From: Pleurocapsales cyanobacterium LEGE 10410
Lineage (GTDB): Bacteria; Cyanobacteriota; Cyanobacteriia; Cyanobacteriales; Xenococcaceae
Direction: 5' to 3'
Assembly: GCA_015207195.1 (NCBI GenBank)
Contig: JADEXJ010000061.1
Coordinates: forward strand, 1 to 33,430
DNA: 33,430 bases
Below, one piece after another: positions 16,392 through 25,937 of this stretch. The translations under genes and the position numbers were made by a program. The notes below the pieces were generated by a model. It ran no database searches. It had not been told where the DNA came from and worked only from the letters and a program-made list of their open reading frames with translations. Positions within the stretch are counted from its first letter, which is position 1. Every line of letters begins with the position of its first letter.

Positions 16392-18992
16392 ATGTATTCA
16401 AGTCAATTCCAGGAAAATGGTCGGCAAATAGGCTCTAGCTCCGAGCCAGAGTTAAAGTCTCAGCAAGCTGGAACGGTTCGGGTAGAAGTAGAAGACGATC
16501 GCACGGGAACTAGTCTAGAAACCCTCAAGCGAGCCTTTACAGACAACCTATTATATACCCAAGGAAAATATGAGTCGATCGCTGCTCTCCACGATTACTA
16601 CATGGCTCTGGCTTATACTGTTCGAGACCGACTGATTCAACGGCGAATTCAGACCGTAAAGACCCATATAGAACAAGATGTCAAGACCGTTTACTATCTA
16701 TCTTTAGAGTTTCTCCTGGGTCGTCAGCTAGGCAAAAACTTGCTCAATTTAGGTTTGTACGATTCAACTAGCCAAGCATTAACAGAATTGGGAATCGACC
16801 TGGAAGAATTAATCGAACAGGAAGCAGAACCTGGTTTGGGTAATGGGGGTTTAGGACGTTTGGCTGCCTGTTTTTTGGATTCTCTGGCTACTCTAGAAAT
16901 TCCTGCTCGTGGCTATGGGATTCGCTATGACTTTGGTATTTTTCACCAAGCAATTCATCGAGGTTGGCAAATTGAATCTCCCGATCTTTGGCTGCGCTTG
17001 GGTAATCCTTGGGAAATTCCCCGACCAGAGTATCGAGTGGAAGTTAAATTTGGCGGTCATACCGAGGCTTATCTGGATACAAATGGTTATTATCGAGTGC
17101 AGTGGTTGTCTGGGCAGACTGTTTTTGGTACGCCCTATGATTTGCTGACACCTGGATACGAGAACAACACGGTTAATAGCTTACGTCTCTGGAGTGCCAA
17201 AGCCAGCGAAGAATTTAATTTTCAAGTGTTCAACGTTGGTGACTATAATCGTGCAGTAGCCGATAAAATCTTCTCTGAAAATATTAGCAAAGTTCTCTAT
17301 CCCAACGATAATACTCCCCAAGGAAGGGAACTCCGCTTGCAGCAACAATACTTCTTTGTTGCCTGTACTCTCCATGACATCATTCGCCTCTTTCTACGCA
17401 ATCATGATAATTTTGACTGCTTTGCTGAAAAAGTCGCCATTCAGCTTAATGACACCCATCCAACGCTAGGTATTGTCGAGTTAATGCGTTTGCTGGTGGA
17501 CAAGTATCTCTTGGAGTGGGAGTCTGCCTGGGAAATTACCCGCAATACTTTCGCTTATACCAACCACACCTTATTGTCTGAGGCATTAGAGTGCTGGTCT
17601 GTCGATCTGTTCGGTCGCCTGTTGCCCAGGCATTTAGAAATCATCTATGAAATCAATCATCGCTTCCTCGAACGGGTTAAGCAAAAGTATCCCCATGACT
17701 TAGCACGCCTAAGACGACTTTCGCTGATCGAAGAACAATCGGAGAAGTCCGTTCGCATGGCTCATCTAGCATGTGTTGGCAGCCACTCGGTCAATGGAGT
17801 CGCGCAGTTGCATACCAAACTACTCAAACAAGATCTGCTGCGAGATTTTGCCGAACTTTGCCCCCAGAAATTCAACAACAAAACCAATGGAGTAACTCCC
17901 CGTCGTTGGCTGCTGTTGACCAATCAGCGACTGGTGGAGCTAATCTCCGAGCAGCTCGGTCAGAACTGGATTCGAGATCTCGAAGGCTTGAGACAGCTAG
18001 AAAACTTAGTCGGTCATTCCTCTTTCTGCGATCGCTGGCATCAGATCAAACAGGACAACAAGCAAGAACTAGCAGACTATATTTTGCGCCATAACAAGAT
18101 TAAACTAAATCTCGATTCCCTGTTTGACGTTCAGGTTAAGCGGATTCATGAGTACAAGCGTCAATTATTAAATGTTCTTTATATCATTACCCTTTACAAC
18201 CAAATTAAAGCCAATCCACGGCTAGAGATAGTGCCTCGAACATTTATTTTTGGCGGTAAAGCAGCACCTGGTTATTATCTGGCAAAGCTAATTATTAAGC
18301 TGATCCACTCGGTAGCCGATGTAGTAAATAACGACCCCGATGTAGGCGATCGTCTTAAAGTAGTGTTTTTAGCCAACTACAATGTCTCTCTCGGTGAAAA
18401 AGTCTATCCTGCTGCCGAACTTTCGGAACAGATTTCTACCGCTGGCAAAGAAGCCTCTGGCACTGGCAATATGAAATTTGCCCTCAACGGAGCAATAACT
18501 ATTGGCACTCTTGACGGAGCTAACATCGAGATTCGTCAAGCTGTAGGAGAGGAAAACTTCTTTCTCTTTGGTCTGACTGCCGATCGGGTAACCCAGCTCA
18601 AAGCTAGAGGTTACAATCCTCGGTATTACTACGACACTAATCCCTCTCTGCGACAGGCGATCGCGCAAATTACCTCTGGCTACTTTTCTCCTGACGATCT
18701 CGATCTTTTTCGACCGCTAACGGACTCTCTGATGTATCGAGATGAGTATCTGGTTTTCGCTGATTACCAGGCTTACGTTGACTGTCAAGAGAGAGTTAGC
18801 CAAGCCTATCTGGATCGAAAACAGTGGACGAGAATGTCAATTCTCAACGTCGCTCGCACGGGTAAGTTTTCTTCTGACCGCACGATTTCAGAATACGCCA
18901 CCGAAATCTGGAATGTCAAACCAGTCCCAGTCGAACTAGAAAACTACAGCCAAGAATCAGCTAATTTAAAAATCAAAAAATTAACTAATTAA
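16392..18992 (+). CDS. glgP: Glycogen phosphorylase
   Basis: It releases glucose-1-phosphate from the non-reducing ends of glycogen with pyridoxal phosphate as cofactor, supplying carbon in the dark. The 866 residues carry the family motifs [20 protein letters not shown] near 140-160, [24 protein letters not shown] and the PLP site [14 protein letters not shown] with Lys695. The N-terminus has about 45 low-complexity polar residues before the conserved [16 protein letters not shown] region, longer than in many bacterial GlgP proteins. The ATG at 16392 is the only suitable start close to the coding region. An epsilon-like atpC gene follows 100 bp downstream on the same strand. Confidence 0.97.
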   Translation: MYSSQFQENGRQIGSSSEPELKSQQAGTVRVEVEDDRTGTSLETLKRAFTDNLLYTQGKYESIAALHDYYMALAYTVRDRLIQRRIQTVKTHIEQDVKTVYYLSLEFLLGRQLGKNLLNLGLYDSTSQALTELGIDLEELIEQEAEPGLGNGGLGRLAACFLDSLATLEIPARGYGIRYDFGIFHQAIHRGWQIESPDLWLRLGNPWEIPRPEYRVEVKFGGHTEAYLDTNGYYRVQWLSGQTVFGTPYDLLTPGYENNTVNSLRLWSAKASEEFNFQVFNVGDYNRAVADKIFSENISKVLYPNDNTPQGRELRLQQQYFFVACTLHDIIRLFLRNHDNFDCFAEKVAIQLNDTHPTLGIVELMRLLVDKYLLEWESAWEITRNTFAYTNHTLLSEALECWSVDLFGRLLPRHLEIIYEINHRFLERVKQKYPHDLARLRRLSLIEEQSEKSVRMAHLACVGSHSVNGVAQLHTKLLKQDLLRDFAELCPQKFNNKTNGVTPRRWLLLTNQRLVELISEQLGQNWIRDLEGLRQLENLVGHSSFCDRWHQIKQDNKQELADYILRHNKIKLNLDSLFDVQVKRIHEYKRQLLNVLYIITLYNQIKANPRLEIVPRTFIFGGKAAPGYYLAKLIIKLIHSVADVVNNDPDVGDRLKVVFLANYNVSLGEKVYPAAELSEQISTAGKEASGTGNMKFALNGAITIGTLDGANIEIRQAVGEENFFLFGLTADRVTQLKARGYNPRYYYDTNPSLRQAIAQITSGYFSPDDLDLFRPLTDSLMYRDEYLVFADYQAYVDCQERVSQAYLDRKQWTRMSILNVARTGKFSSDRTISEYATEIWNVKPVPVELENYSQESANLKIKKLTN

Positions 18993-19092
18993 GCAAACTC
19001 GATCGACTACAGCGAAAAGTATTAAAGCAATCGCTTCGGGGGAAAGTCAGATAAATAAGTTACTCTTACTTTCACGAATAACAAAAAAAGCT

Positions 19093-19518
19093 ATGACTCT
19101 TAATATTCGGATTGTCACCTCAAAAGGCATAGTTTGGGATGGTACTGCCCAGTCGGTAGTTTTACCTTGTTCTGACGGAGAAATGGGAATCCTCCAAGGT
19201 CATCTTCCTTTAACTACGAGTCTAAATATTGGTATCTTGAGGGTTCGTGTTGATTGGCGATGGCTGATTTTCTTTGTTGAAGAAGGTTTTGCTCAAGTTG
19301 AAGGGGATGAGATCGCTGTTCTGGTCAATGACGCTGAATGGAGCGATCGCATTGATATCCAGCTCGCTCAGACTGAACTCGAAACAGCAGCCGTTTCTCT
19401 TAAGCAGTCTCGCACCAGAGGAGAAAAATTTTTGGCAGCCAAAGCACTTAAAGTAGCTCAAACACGATTAAAAGCAGCGCAGGAATTTTCTACTAGTCGG
19501 CAAAGATTAATTTTCTAA
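19093..19518 (+). CDS. Orphan, divergent F-type ATP synthase epsilon-subunit-like protein
   Basis: The 141 residues have the AtpC pattern: MTLNIRIVTSKGIVWDGTAQ with VLPCSDGEMGILQGHLPLTT (N-terminal beta-sandwich), FVEEGFAQVEGDEIAVLVND, then two C-terminal helices (TELETAAVSLKQSRTRGEKF and AAKALKVAQTRLKAAQEF). In cyanobacteria the functional epsilon gene normally follows atpB (beta). Here no other ATP synthase gene is nearby and the sequence departs from the norm in several places, for example RVDWRW and NDAEWSD where NGAERGD-like residues are usual. It is therefore likely a second, specialised epsilon copy, possibly regulatory or for an alternative ATPase. It could also be the only copy, relocated; the window cannot tell. 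It lies 100 bp after glgP. Confidence 0.78.
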   Translation: MTLNIRIVTSKGIVWDGTAQSVVLPCSDGEMGILQGHLPLTTSLNIGILRVRVDWRWLIFFVEEGFAQVEGDEIAVLVNDAEWSDRIDIQLAQTELETAAVSLKQSRTRGEKFLAAKALKVAQTRLKAAQEFSTSRQRLIF

Positions 19519-20066
19519 CGCCTAAGCCCCATTGCCCATTGGTGATAAGTTAAGCCCAAAAGTTAGTTGTCAACGTTACACCGCCGTCCTCATTTGTCTC
19601 CCCATTCGAGGATGACGCGTCCTAAAGGATACTAAAGCATACCGCTCGATCGCCCGTTTCGAGGAAATACGTCGCGGGTGGACTTTAAATGCCCCGTCGC
19701 CTTCGGCGGTCAATAATTCTTGAGTTTGGTTTGACGGCTGAAAAACTATTATGTCTTCTCGGTCAGGCTATATAGATATATTAAGATAACGTCAGTTCGG
19801 TTTAAGCCAAAACCTATATTTTAATAGGATTTAACCAATACCTTATAACCAAAAATTTTCAAGATAGACTTCATACAGATCGCTCACAAGCTAAGAGCTG
19901 ATAGCGACCTTCACCGACAAACTCTCTGATCCCGAATTGACACATTAAGATATAGGCAAAATCTTAAAATATTACCCAATTTAATTAAATCGATGCCAAG
20001 ATCGAAGCCACTGTAAAATTTGGCTGTTTTGTCTTTAGTACTACAATTCTAGTATTTTTTAGAACT
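19519..20066. other. Intergenic region with possible decayed insertion-sequence ends
   Basis: This 548-bp gap has no coding ORF. Near 19575-19625 it contains GTCCTC and GAGGATGACG arms around a CCCC loop region. Near 19690-19710 it contains CCGTCGCCTTCGGCGG. Both resemble subterminal hairpins of IS200/IS605-type elements, as in the intact element at 9.3-10.7 kb, but are too degenerate to be certain. Two CCCATTG heptads lie at 19528-19541. The right half (19740-20066) is AT-rich and should hold the promoter of the downstream motor genes. Confidence 0.3.
19528..19541. repeat. Two CCCATTG heptanucleotide units
   Basis: CCCATTG is repeated twice back to back just after the epsilon-like gene. This is a heptad word of the type that forms longer tandem arrays in many cyanobacterial genomes. 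Confidence 0.4.
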
Positions 20067-21167
20067 ATGCAACATCTATATAGTATTGTTCGTTTGATTC
20101 CTGGTTATTTAATTTTTCTCGCCATTTTTCTGGTGATTTTGCCAACTATAGCTACTGTTTTATTGCGCTTTTGTTTGTATCGGCATTTAAAATACTTAGC
20201 GGGAAAAGCGAGAAGATTATTAGGGGGCGTAAAGTTAGAGTCTACGCCAAAAATTGTTACTAAATTAGAACAGAGATTTATCGATAGCAATGTTAAACCA
20301 GATCAGCTCAATACTGGTTCGGTAATTGAGGGGGAATACAACCATGAAAAATTCTATTTTCTGGGACTATCTTTAAACTGCGAATTTATCGATCGCCTTT
20401 GCCGTATTTTGCCGAATTTGCTGCTTTCCTTTGGACTATTAGGAACATTTTTGGGAATTACTTTTAACCTGTCTAATTTAAGTCAAACTATCACCCAAAT
20501 TGATATCAATGATGTGAGAAGTTTGGTCGAAGAACTAAATCGCCCTCTACAGGGAATGGGAGTTGCTTTCACTACCAGTTTAGTAGCGATCGCCTGTAGT
20601 GCTTTGCTTACAGTATTAAATTTACTTTGGAATACCAGCATCGTTAAAGCAAGCTTACTAAACTCGTTAGAAGACTATGTTGATAACATCTTTTTGCCCA
20701 AAATACAGCCAGTTAGCTCTTTAGAAGAAGCTATTGGACAGTTTAGTCGCGATTTTGATGGCATGGTTCATAAATTGGGAGATACCATTGAACAATCTAT
20801 GAGCAAAGCTTTTGCTCGAATTGAAAATAGTGCAGTAACTTTTGAACAGGCTGCTAACACCATCGATAATAGTCGCTTTCCCGAAAAGTTAGCCTCGGCA
20901 ACGAATAATTTGGCGATCGCCCAGAACCAATTTGCTCAGTCTTCTTTGGTTTTACAACAATCCACTCAGTCTTTTGAACACAACCTGGATTCAATGCAAA
21001 AGTTAACCAAAAAGTTTTTAGAATTGAATCAAAAAGTAAATAATATCGAGCGACAATATGACAGCTTGGTAGATCTAAATCAAGAGAAAAACATCATCGA
21101 AAAGTCAGGTTTAAAAGAAATCCGACAAGAGTTATCCAATTTGGTAAATCAAATGATTAATAAATAA
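20067..21167 (+). CDS. MotA/TolQ/ExbB-type proton channel protein (ZorA-like)
   Basis: The 366-residue protein begins with a membrane span (residues 8-34), then a cytoplasmic loop. A helical pair follows: LLLSFGLLGTFLGITFNL (about 116-138) and GMGVAFTTSLVAIACSALLT (about 163-188). This pair is the hallmark of the MotA/TolQ/ExbB channel fold. The last 130 residues (230-366) are predicted to form a long coiled-coil tail ending NLVNQMINK. A MotB/OmpA-like partner follows 36 bp downstream, so the two should form a stator-like ion-driven motor. The long tail and the partner's architecture recall ZorA of Zorya anti-phage systems, but the tail is shorter than in typical ZorA and no zorC, zorD or zorE gene is adjacent. 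A TolQ-like or cell-envelope role is equally possible. Confidence 0.8.
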   Translation: MQHLYSIVRLIPGYLIFLAIFLVILPTIATVLLRFCLYRHLKYLAGKARRLLGGVKLESTPKIVTKLEQRFIDSNVKPDQLNTGSVIEGEYNHEKFYFLGLSLNCEFIDRLCRILPNLLLSFGLLGTFLGITFNLSNLSQTITQIDINDVRSLVEELNRPLQGMGVAFTTSLVAIACSALLTVLNLLWNTSIVKASLLNSLEDYVDNIFLPKIQPVSSLEEAIGQFSRDFDGMVHKLGDTIEQSMSKAFARIENSAVTFEQAANTIDNSRFPEKLASATNNLAIAQNQFAQSSLVLQQSTQSFEHNLDSMQKLTKKFLELNQKVNNIERQYDSLVDLNQEKNIIEKSGLKEIRQELSNLVNQMINK

Positions 21168-21203
21168 GCGATGGCTAATAATAAATAATCAGCAGTTAAA
21201 TTT

Positions 21204-22061
21204 ATGAGTAAAAAACGCAAGTTACGAAATTATGAAGCTACGGAAAGTTTAAACGTCTGGCCATCTTTCACCGACTTGATGGCTAACGCTTTTATGATTA
21301 TTAGCCTGTTTTTATTATTGACTTTGTTCAAATCCTTATTTCTGAAATATACGGCTCAAGAAACCGAGCAAAATCTCAGCGATACTGAAAGACAGGTGCG
21401 TTTATTACAGAGAGAACTGGCTACCTTGGAAAATGAGCTGGGAGAAAGTACTTCAAACGTACGTCAATTAAAAAAGACTTCTTCCGAGTTAAGAAGACTC
21501 CTACTTAGTAGCAATCAGAGCAGCCGTAGCCGTATAGATGTTCTTCAGTCGGAAATCCAACGCTTAAGATCTGCTCCTCCAGTAGTGGTAATTCAAGATT
21601 CTGGAGAATATCGGTTTGAGTCTGGTAGCGCGAGTTTACCAGAAGAGCTAAAAGACTACATTACGATAGATTTGGTAGATCGCATCGAACGCATCAGTCA
21701 ACAGCGTAATCTCTATGTGGTAGAAATTATTGGACATACCGATGGTCAGGTAAACTTTGGCAACGGCAATCTAGATCAACAGCTAGAAGAAGTTGCCCAG
21801 GGCAAACAGCCTGTAGATAGTCTTCAACCAGGCTCAAATGCGGACTTAGGGTTGATGCGAGCTTTAGAAGTAGTCAAACAGCTACAGGCGGTACAGCAAC
21901 AAACAGACAGACTAAAAGGTGTGCAGTTTCGTCCCTATTCCGCAGCCCAGTTACAGCTACCGACTGGAGAATTTGCTCCTGCCAACCGCGAGCCAGATGC
22001 TAGCCGTAGACGGATTGAGATTCGCTTTTCTCCACTGGGCAAAGCTGAAACAGTTAGATAG
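21204..22061 (+). CDS. MotB/OmpA-type stator protein (ZorB-like)
   Basis: The 285-residue protein has a short cytoplasmic N-terminus, then one membrane span starting NVWPSFTDLMANAFMIISLF. Asp24 sits at the span entrance, where MotB/ZorB proteins hold the ion-carrying Asp. A coiled coil (about 50-125) leads to an OmpA-like peptidoglycan-binding domain with the signature EIIGHTDG (residues 174-181), NADLGLMRALEVVKQL and DASRRRIEIRF. About 30 residues are inserted between GHTDG and NADLG, giving an unusually long loop in the OmpA domain. It is presumably co-transcribed with the MotA-like gene 36 bp upstream. Together they should couple ion flow to movement of a cytoplasmic tail while anchored to the cell wall. 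Confidence 0.8.
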   Translation: MSKKRKLRNYEATESLNVWPSFTDLMANAFMIISLFLLLTLFKSLFLKYTAQETEQNLSDTERQVRLLQRELATLENELGESTSNVRQLKKTSSELRRLLLSSNQSSRSRIDVLQSEIQRLRSAPPVVVIQDSGEYRFESGSASLPEELKDYITIDLVDRIERISQQRNLYVVEIIGHTDGQVNFGNGNLDQQLEEVAQGKQPVDSLQPGSNADLGLMRALEVVKQLQAVQQQTDRLKGVQFRPYSAAQLQLPTGEFAPANREPDASRRRIEIRFSPLGKAETVR

Positions 22062-22144
22062 CAGATTCACAGTTAGCTTGGTGTGGAACATCGTCGTCGC
22101 GAGCCAGCCGAGTCTGATTTCGACTTACTTGTAATTTATTTTTT

Positions 22145-23488
22145 TTACAATGCTCCTGCTGCGGTTTGATCGATAATACTGCCATCACTGAGATGGGTAG
22201 TAATATTAATAGCTTGCAGTACGGGTTTGCCCGATGCACCGTTGGGATAGTCGATAACGCTGACTGCACCATTGCCCTGTTTGATGTTCCAGAAGTTATC
22301 GGGATTTAGTCCTAGTAGGTAACAGAGAATTACTTTATTCACCGCATCGTGAGCCACTACTAATCCTGCTTGAGGTGTGTCTGAATTGCTGTAATCTTCG
22401 GCAATTTTGTTCCAGGCTGCGATCGCCCGCTCCCAAACCTGCTGTAAGTTTTCTCCTTCGGGCATTTGTACTGTTTCTGGCTTGTCTTTCCACTGCTGTA
22501 GCAGATCGGCGTATTCGGCTTTTATTTCTGACTCTAACATTCCTTCCCACAAACCATGACAAATTTCTCTTAGTTCGGGAGTGGTTTCTAGCTCGACATC
22601 GGGATGTTGTTCTAAGATAATTTCGGCGGTTTCCTTGGGACGCAGCATTGAACTGGAGACGGCAAAATCGAGGGGGATATCTCGTAAAAATTTGGCAGCT
22701 TTTTGTCCTTGCGATCGCCCATTATCGTTGAGCGGAATGTCTCTAATACCTTGAAAGCGAGATTCTTTATTCCAGTTGGTTTCTCCGTGACGCACTAATA
22801 ATAAGCGAGGTCCTGCATGGTTGGGACGAACCGAAGGAATTGCCATACCCATGTGAGAAGTTTGGTTAAGGGATTCTAACTGTACTGGCTCGCCAAAACC
22901 CCCACTAAAATTAAGGATATTAATACAGCAGTTAGACTGCTGAATCGAATGATAGCGATCGGGCGATATTCCAATCGCACTCATAATCAAGCAGCGATTG
23001 ATGCCATTATGCGCCACAATCAGAATTGTTTGTCCTTGATGCTGGGGAATTGTTTCCTGCCAAAAATTTCGTGCCTGTTGATAAAGAGAACGTACGGGGT
23101 AATGTTCCCTGCCGTCATCCAAGTCCATTTTGAAATCTTGGGGATGTTCTTTCCAAAAGCGGTAATCGTCGGCAAATTTGACCCTGGCTTCGTCTTTTTT
23201 GAGTTTTTCCCACAGGGGTAAATCGATCTCCATCAACTTGTCAGTAGGTTGCAAGACAGGAGGATTAGCTAAACCTGCATGAATCGTTTCGGCGGTTTGT
23301 TTGGCTCGCTGTAGAGGACTACAGTAAAAAGCATCGATCATTTTAATATCGCTGAGTGCTTGTCCCACCTGTTGCGCGTCAGCAATTCCTTTGTCAGTCA
23401 AAACAGATTCATCACAACGACCCTGGATTATTTTTTGTGCATTATAGGTGCTTTGTCCGTGTCGAACGATAATCACGCGAGTAGCCAA
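22145..23488 (-). CDS. Tandem two-domain histidine phosphatase (phosphoglycerate mutase-like)
   Basis: Two complete phosphoglycerate-mutase-like domains lie in one 447-residue chain. Domain 1 has RHGQSTYN with catalytic His10 and later VAHNGINRCLIM. Domain 2 has LLLVRHGETNWNKESRFQGI with His234 and later VVAHDAVNKVILCYLLG. Each has both expected histidines. Known members act on sugar phosphates, phosphoserine, alpha-ribazole phosphate or other small substrates; this substrate is unknown. The start is TTG (23488), supported by AGAGG about 9 bases upstream and by family N-termini beginning ATRVIIVRHGQ. No nearby in-frame ATG exists. It is convergent with the OmpA-like gene, 83 bp away. Confidence 0.88.
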   Translation of the reverse strand: MATRVIIVRHGQSTYNAQKIIQGRCDESVLTDKGIADAQQVGQALSDIKMIDAFYCSPLQRAKQTAETIHAGLANPPVLQPTDKLMEIDLPLWEKLKKDEARVKFADDYRFWKEHPQDFKMDLDDGREHYPVRSLYQQARNFWQETIPQHQGQTILIVAHNGINRCLIMSAIGISPDRYHSIQQSNCCINILNFSGGFGEPVQLESLNQTSHMGMAIPSVRPNHAGPRLLLVRHGETNWNKESRFQGIRDIPLNDNGRSQGQKAAKFLRDIPLDFAVSSSMLRPKETAEIILEQHPDVELETTPELREICHGLWEGMLESEIKAEYADLLQQWKDKPETVQMPEGENLQQVWERAIAAWNKIAEDYSNSDTPQAGLVVAHDAVNKVILCYLLGLNPDNFWNIKQGNGAVSVIDYPNGASGKPVLQAINITTHLSDGSIIDQTAAGAL

Positions 23489-23644
23489 CCTTCTAATCCT
23501 CTAAATTGATTTACCTCAGTTATTGTATCCACAATTGGGCAAATATACTTGCTGTATCTAATTGAAAGATTGATAACTCTTCAAGGAAAAGGGATAATGC
23601 CAAATAGTCATAAATAATTATATAAATTCTGCCTTGGAGGATAG

Positions 23645-25198
23645 ATGACGTTAAAACGAGCAATTCTAGCTTTGTTGACCATATTTGCGATCGCCAGAAT
23701 TGGCTTTTCTTTAAATAACAGTCTTTCTCAACCCCAAATTCAAAGCCGTTTGGAGCTATATCAAACCAACTTAGTCCTCCATATAGCAGAATTTAAGTCT
23801 AGTCCAGCAGACGATTTTGAATTAAATACCGCAGTTAATTCTTTGGTTGGAGAAGATCCTTATTCCGCAGCCAGCAAAAAATATCAACAAGTTCGTCAAG
23901 AAACAGCAACTAGTCGCGATAAGTTTAAATCTCAACTACAGCAGCTAGATAGTTTGCCAACCAACCTATCTGACGGAGATAGATCTGAAGTAAATCTTGC
24001 TCAGAAAAAACAGCTAGAAACTCAAATTACCGAATTAGGGCAGTTTATCAACGAATTGGACTTAAAACGGGGTATTTTAGCTGCGGTGCAGGAGCAACCG
24101 CAGGAAGCTATTGCTATTTGGAATAGTGCGATCGCTCGGATTAATAATCCTGAAAATAGTTACGCCCAAACCGCAAAAATACTCAAAGAACTCTGGCAAG
24201 AACAGCCTCAGGAAATAGCATTGAGTAGGTCAATGATCGAGAGCAATTTAGACAGCTGGTTTCGCTATCAGGCTTTAGCCAAATTGTATCGAGTTAATAA
24301 TCTTGATGAAGAATTAGCTGCGCTAACAGAACAAGAACTACAGATTGCTACCAAGTCGGTATTTAAATTAGCTTTAATTAGTGGGATTCCTTTCTTTGGC
24401 GGAATTAGTGGCGTAATTATATTAATTATTTTAATCGTTCAAAGATTCACCAAGCCAGAAAAATCAATTGTTGCTACCAATAGCAACACTACTTGGGAAA
24501 CGCCTTGGAATTGGGAGATAACCTGGCAGGTTTTAATTGTGGGCTTTTTCTTTATCGGTCAGTTCGTCTTACCTTTACTCTTAGCTATTTTCAACGTAAA
24601 TCCTGTAAACTCTTCGTTGAGAATTAAAGCACTATATGTTTTAGTAACTTATATTTTGATGGCGATAGGTGGCATTTCTGTTCTCTACTTCTCCATCAAA
24701 TCCTTTTTTCCGTTACCTAAAGATTGGTTTAAGTTTAAATTCAATAGCAATTGGTTTTGGTGGGGTTTTGGTGGTTATTTAGTGGCAATACCTTTAGTCT
24801 TAATAGTATCTTTGATTAACCAGCAAATTTGGCAGGGACAAGGAGGAAGTAATCCCCTATTATTTTTGGCTTTACAGGCACAAGATAAGGTCGCACTTTT
24901 AGTATTTTTTAGTACGGCTTCGATCGCAGCACCAATTTTTGAAGAAATAATGTTTCGCGGTTTCTTGTTGCCTTCTCTAACGCGCTATGTATCGGTGACT
25001 GGGGCAATTGTGATTAGCGGATTAATCTTTGCCATCGCCCATTTAAGCCTGTCTGAGGTATTACCGTTAGCTACTTTGGGCATAGTATTAGGGGTAGTCT
25101 ACACGCGATCGCGCAGTCTTTTAGCCCCAATGCTGCTTCACTGTCTTTGGAATAGCGGAACTTTAGTCAGCTTATTTGTTTTAGGTAGCGGAGTTTAA
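23645..25198 (+). CDS. CPBP family intramembrane metalloprotease
   Basis: The C-terminal third is a CPBP (CAAX protease and bacteriocin-processing) domain. It has Glu433-Glu434 and Arg438 in PIFEEIMFRGFLLPSL, His466 in GLIFAIAHLSLSEVLPL, and His499/Asn503 in LAPMLLHCLWNSG; these form the metal site. The 517 residues also contain an N-terminal signal-anchor and about 190 soluble, helical residues (TPR-like region around 100-230). About seven membrane spans follow, from residue 240 onward. GGAGG lies just upstream of the ATG. In cyanobacteria and plastids such proteins are membrane-bound; substrates are mostly unknown. It is probably transcribed alone. Confidence 0.9.
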   Translation: MTLKRAILALLTIFAIARIGFSLNNSLSQPQIQSRLELYQTNLVLHIAEFKSSPADDFELNTAVNSLVGEDPYSAASKKYQQVRQETATSRDKFKSQLQQLDSLPTNLSDGDRSEVNLAQKKQLETQITELGQFINELDLKRGILAAVQEQPQEAIAIWNSAIARINNPENSYAQTAKILKELWQEQPQEIALSRSMIESNLDSWFRYQALAKLYRVNNLDEELAALTEQELQIATKSVFKLALISGIPFFGGISGVIILIILIVQRFTKPEKSIVATNSNTTWETPWNWEITWQVLIVGFFFIGQFVLPLLLAIFNVNPVNSSLRIKALYVLVTYILMAIGGISVLYFSIKSFFPLPKDWFKFKFNSNWFWWGFGGYLVAIPLVLIVSLINQQIWQGQGGSNPLLFLALQAQDKVALLVFFSTASIAAPIFEEIMFRGFLLPSLTRYVSVTGAIVISGLIFAIAHLSLSEVLPLATLGIVLGVVYTRSRSLLAPMLLHCLWNSGTLVSLFVLGSGV

Positions 25199-25347
25199 TT
25201 AGCCCAACAGCGTAGTTGATATTTTGCTGCTGAAATTACCATGCTTTCTGTTGCTAAATGTGCTGGAAATGAGTTCTGATTGAAGCGGAAATCTTGTTTA
25301 ACCAAAAAAACCGTAGTTTAACTTTACCTAGATCCCGTCAAAACGAC

Positions 25348-25372
25348 AATATAATTTATAATTAATTATATT
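25348..25372. repeat. AT-rich inverted repeat upstream of the 82-aa gene
   Basis: AATATAATT (25348-25356) and AATTATATT (25364-25372) are perfect complements around a 7-base spacer. A 14-bp palindrome (TATAATTAATTATA) overlaps it at 25357-25370. It lies about 60-85 bp before the 82-aa gene, so an operator role is possible but unproven in such AT-rich DNA. Confidence 0.35.
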
Positions 25373-25431
25373 GATGCGCTTCTATACAAAAGCGTTCCCA
25401 AATTTCAACCCTGTTGGGACATTAGAAAACT

Positions 25432-25680
25432 ATGTTTGTAATCGCATATAGACTTATTATCCTCTTAGCAGTTGCCTATTTGTTTGGTCTGTTGGTGGCT
25501 TGGTTGTTCTCATTGTTTAATGCTGGCGATGGCGGTGATGACTTCGGCGGTAACGATCCCGTTCCTCCCCAACCACCCGAACCAGGGAAAAGTCTGAAGC
25601 AAAAACCACCTAAAAAGAGGTTAGTAGAAGTTGACGAATCCTATTACCTTGAAGAGTTTGATTTAAATAAAAAGCGGTAA
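25432..25680 (+). CDS. Small membrane protein with proline-rich tail, 82 aa
   Basis: The protein has an N-terminal hydrophobic segment of about 25 residues (LIILLAVAYLFGLLVAWLFS), a Gly/Asp-rich linker (NAGDGGDDFGGNDP) and a Pro-rich basic stretch (PPQPPEPGKSLKQKPPKK), ending LEEFDLNKKR. I do not recognise a family. The clean membrane segment followed by a low-complexity soluble tail looks like a real small anchor protein rather than a chance ORF. The Shine-Dalgarno sequence is weak. Function unknown. Confidence 0.6.
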   Translation: MFVIAYRLIILLAVAYLFGLLVAWLFSLFNAGDGGDDFGGNDPVPPQPPEPGKSLKQKPPKKRLVEVDESYYLEEFDLNKKR

Positions 25681-25748
25681 TTTGTCTGATAGCTTGAATA
25701 TAAGTAAGTAGGTGGGGGTAATTAAATAGAAGATAATTAGTCAGCTTG

Positions 25749-25776
25749 GGGAGATAGGGAGTTAGGGAGATAGGGA
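25749..25776. repeat. Short direct repeat GGGAGATAGGGA x2
   Basis: GGGAGATAGGGA occurs at 25749-25760 and 25765-25776 with a period of 16 bp. The whole tract has a strong purine bias on the plus strand. Such tracts are common in cyanobacterial intergenic DNA. Confidence 0.55.
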
Positions 25777-25937
25777 AGAAACAAGATGTTTGGGTGTGAT
25801 AAATTATTGTGACTACCCACTTAAAACCCGCTGCCCCATAATGCTTTTTTGAGACATATCGCAACTACAGCGGTTTGCATTTCCATTTAAGACAACTAAT
25901 ATTGTTTTACTTTTTAGTTAATACAGATGGTTGACGG

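Noticed and set aside
20067-22061. Calling the pair a complete Zorya defence system
   Set aside because: No zorC, zorD or zorE homologue is adjacent; the flanks are an epsilon-like gene and a histidine phosphatase.
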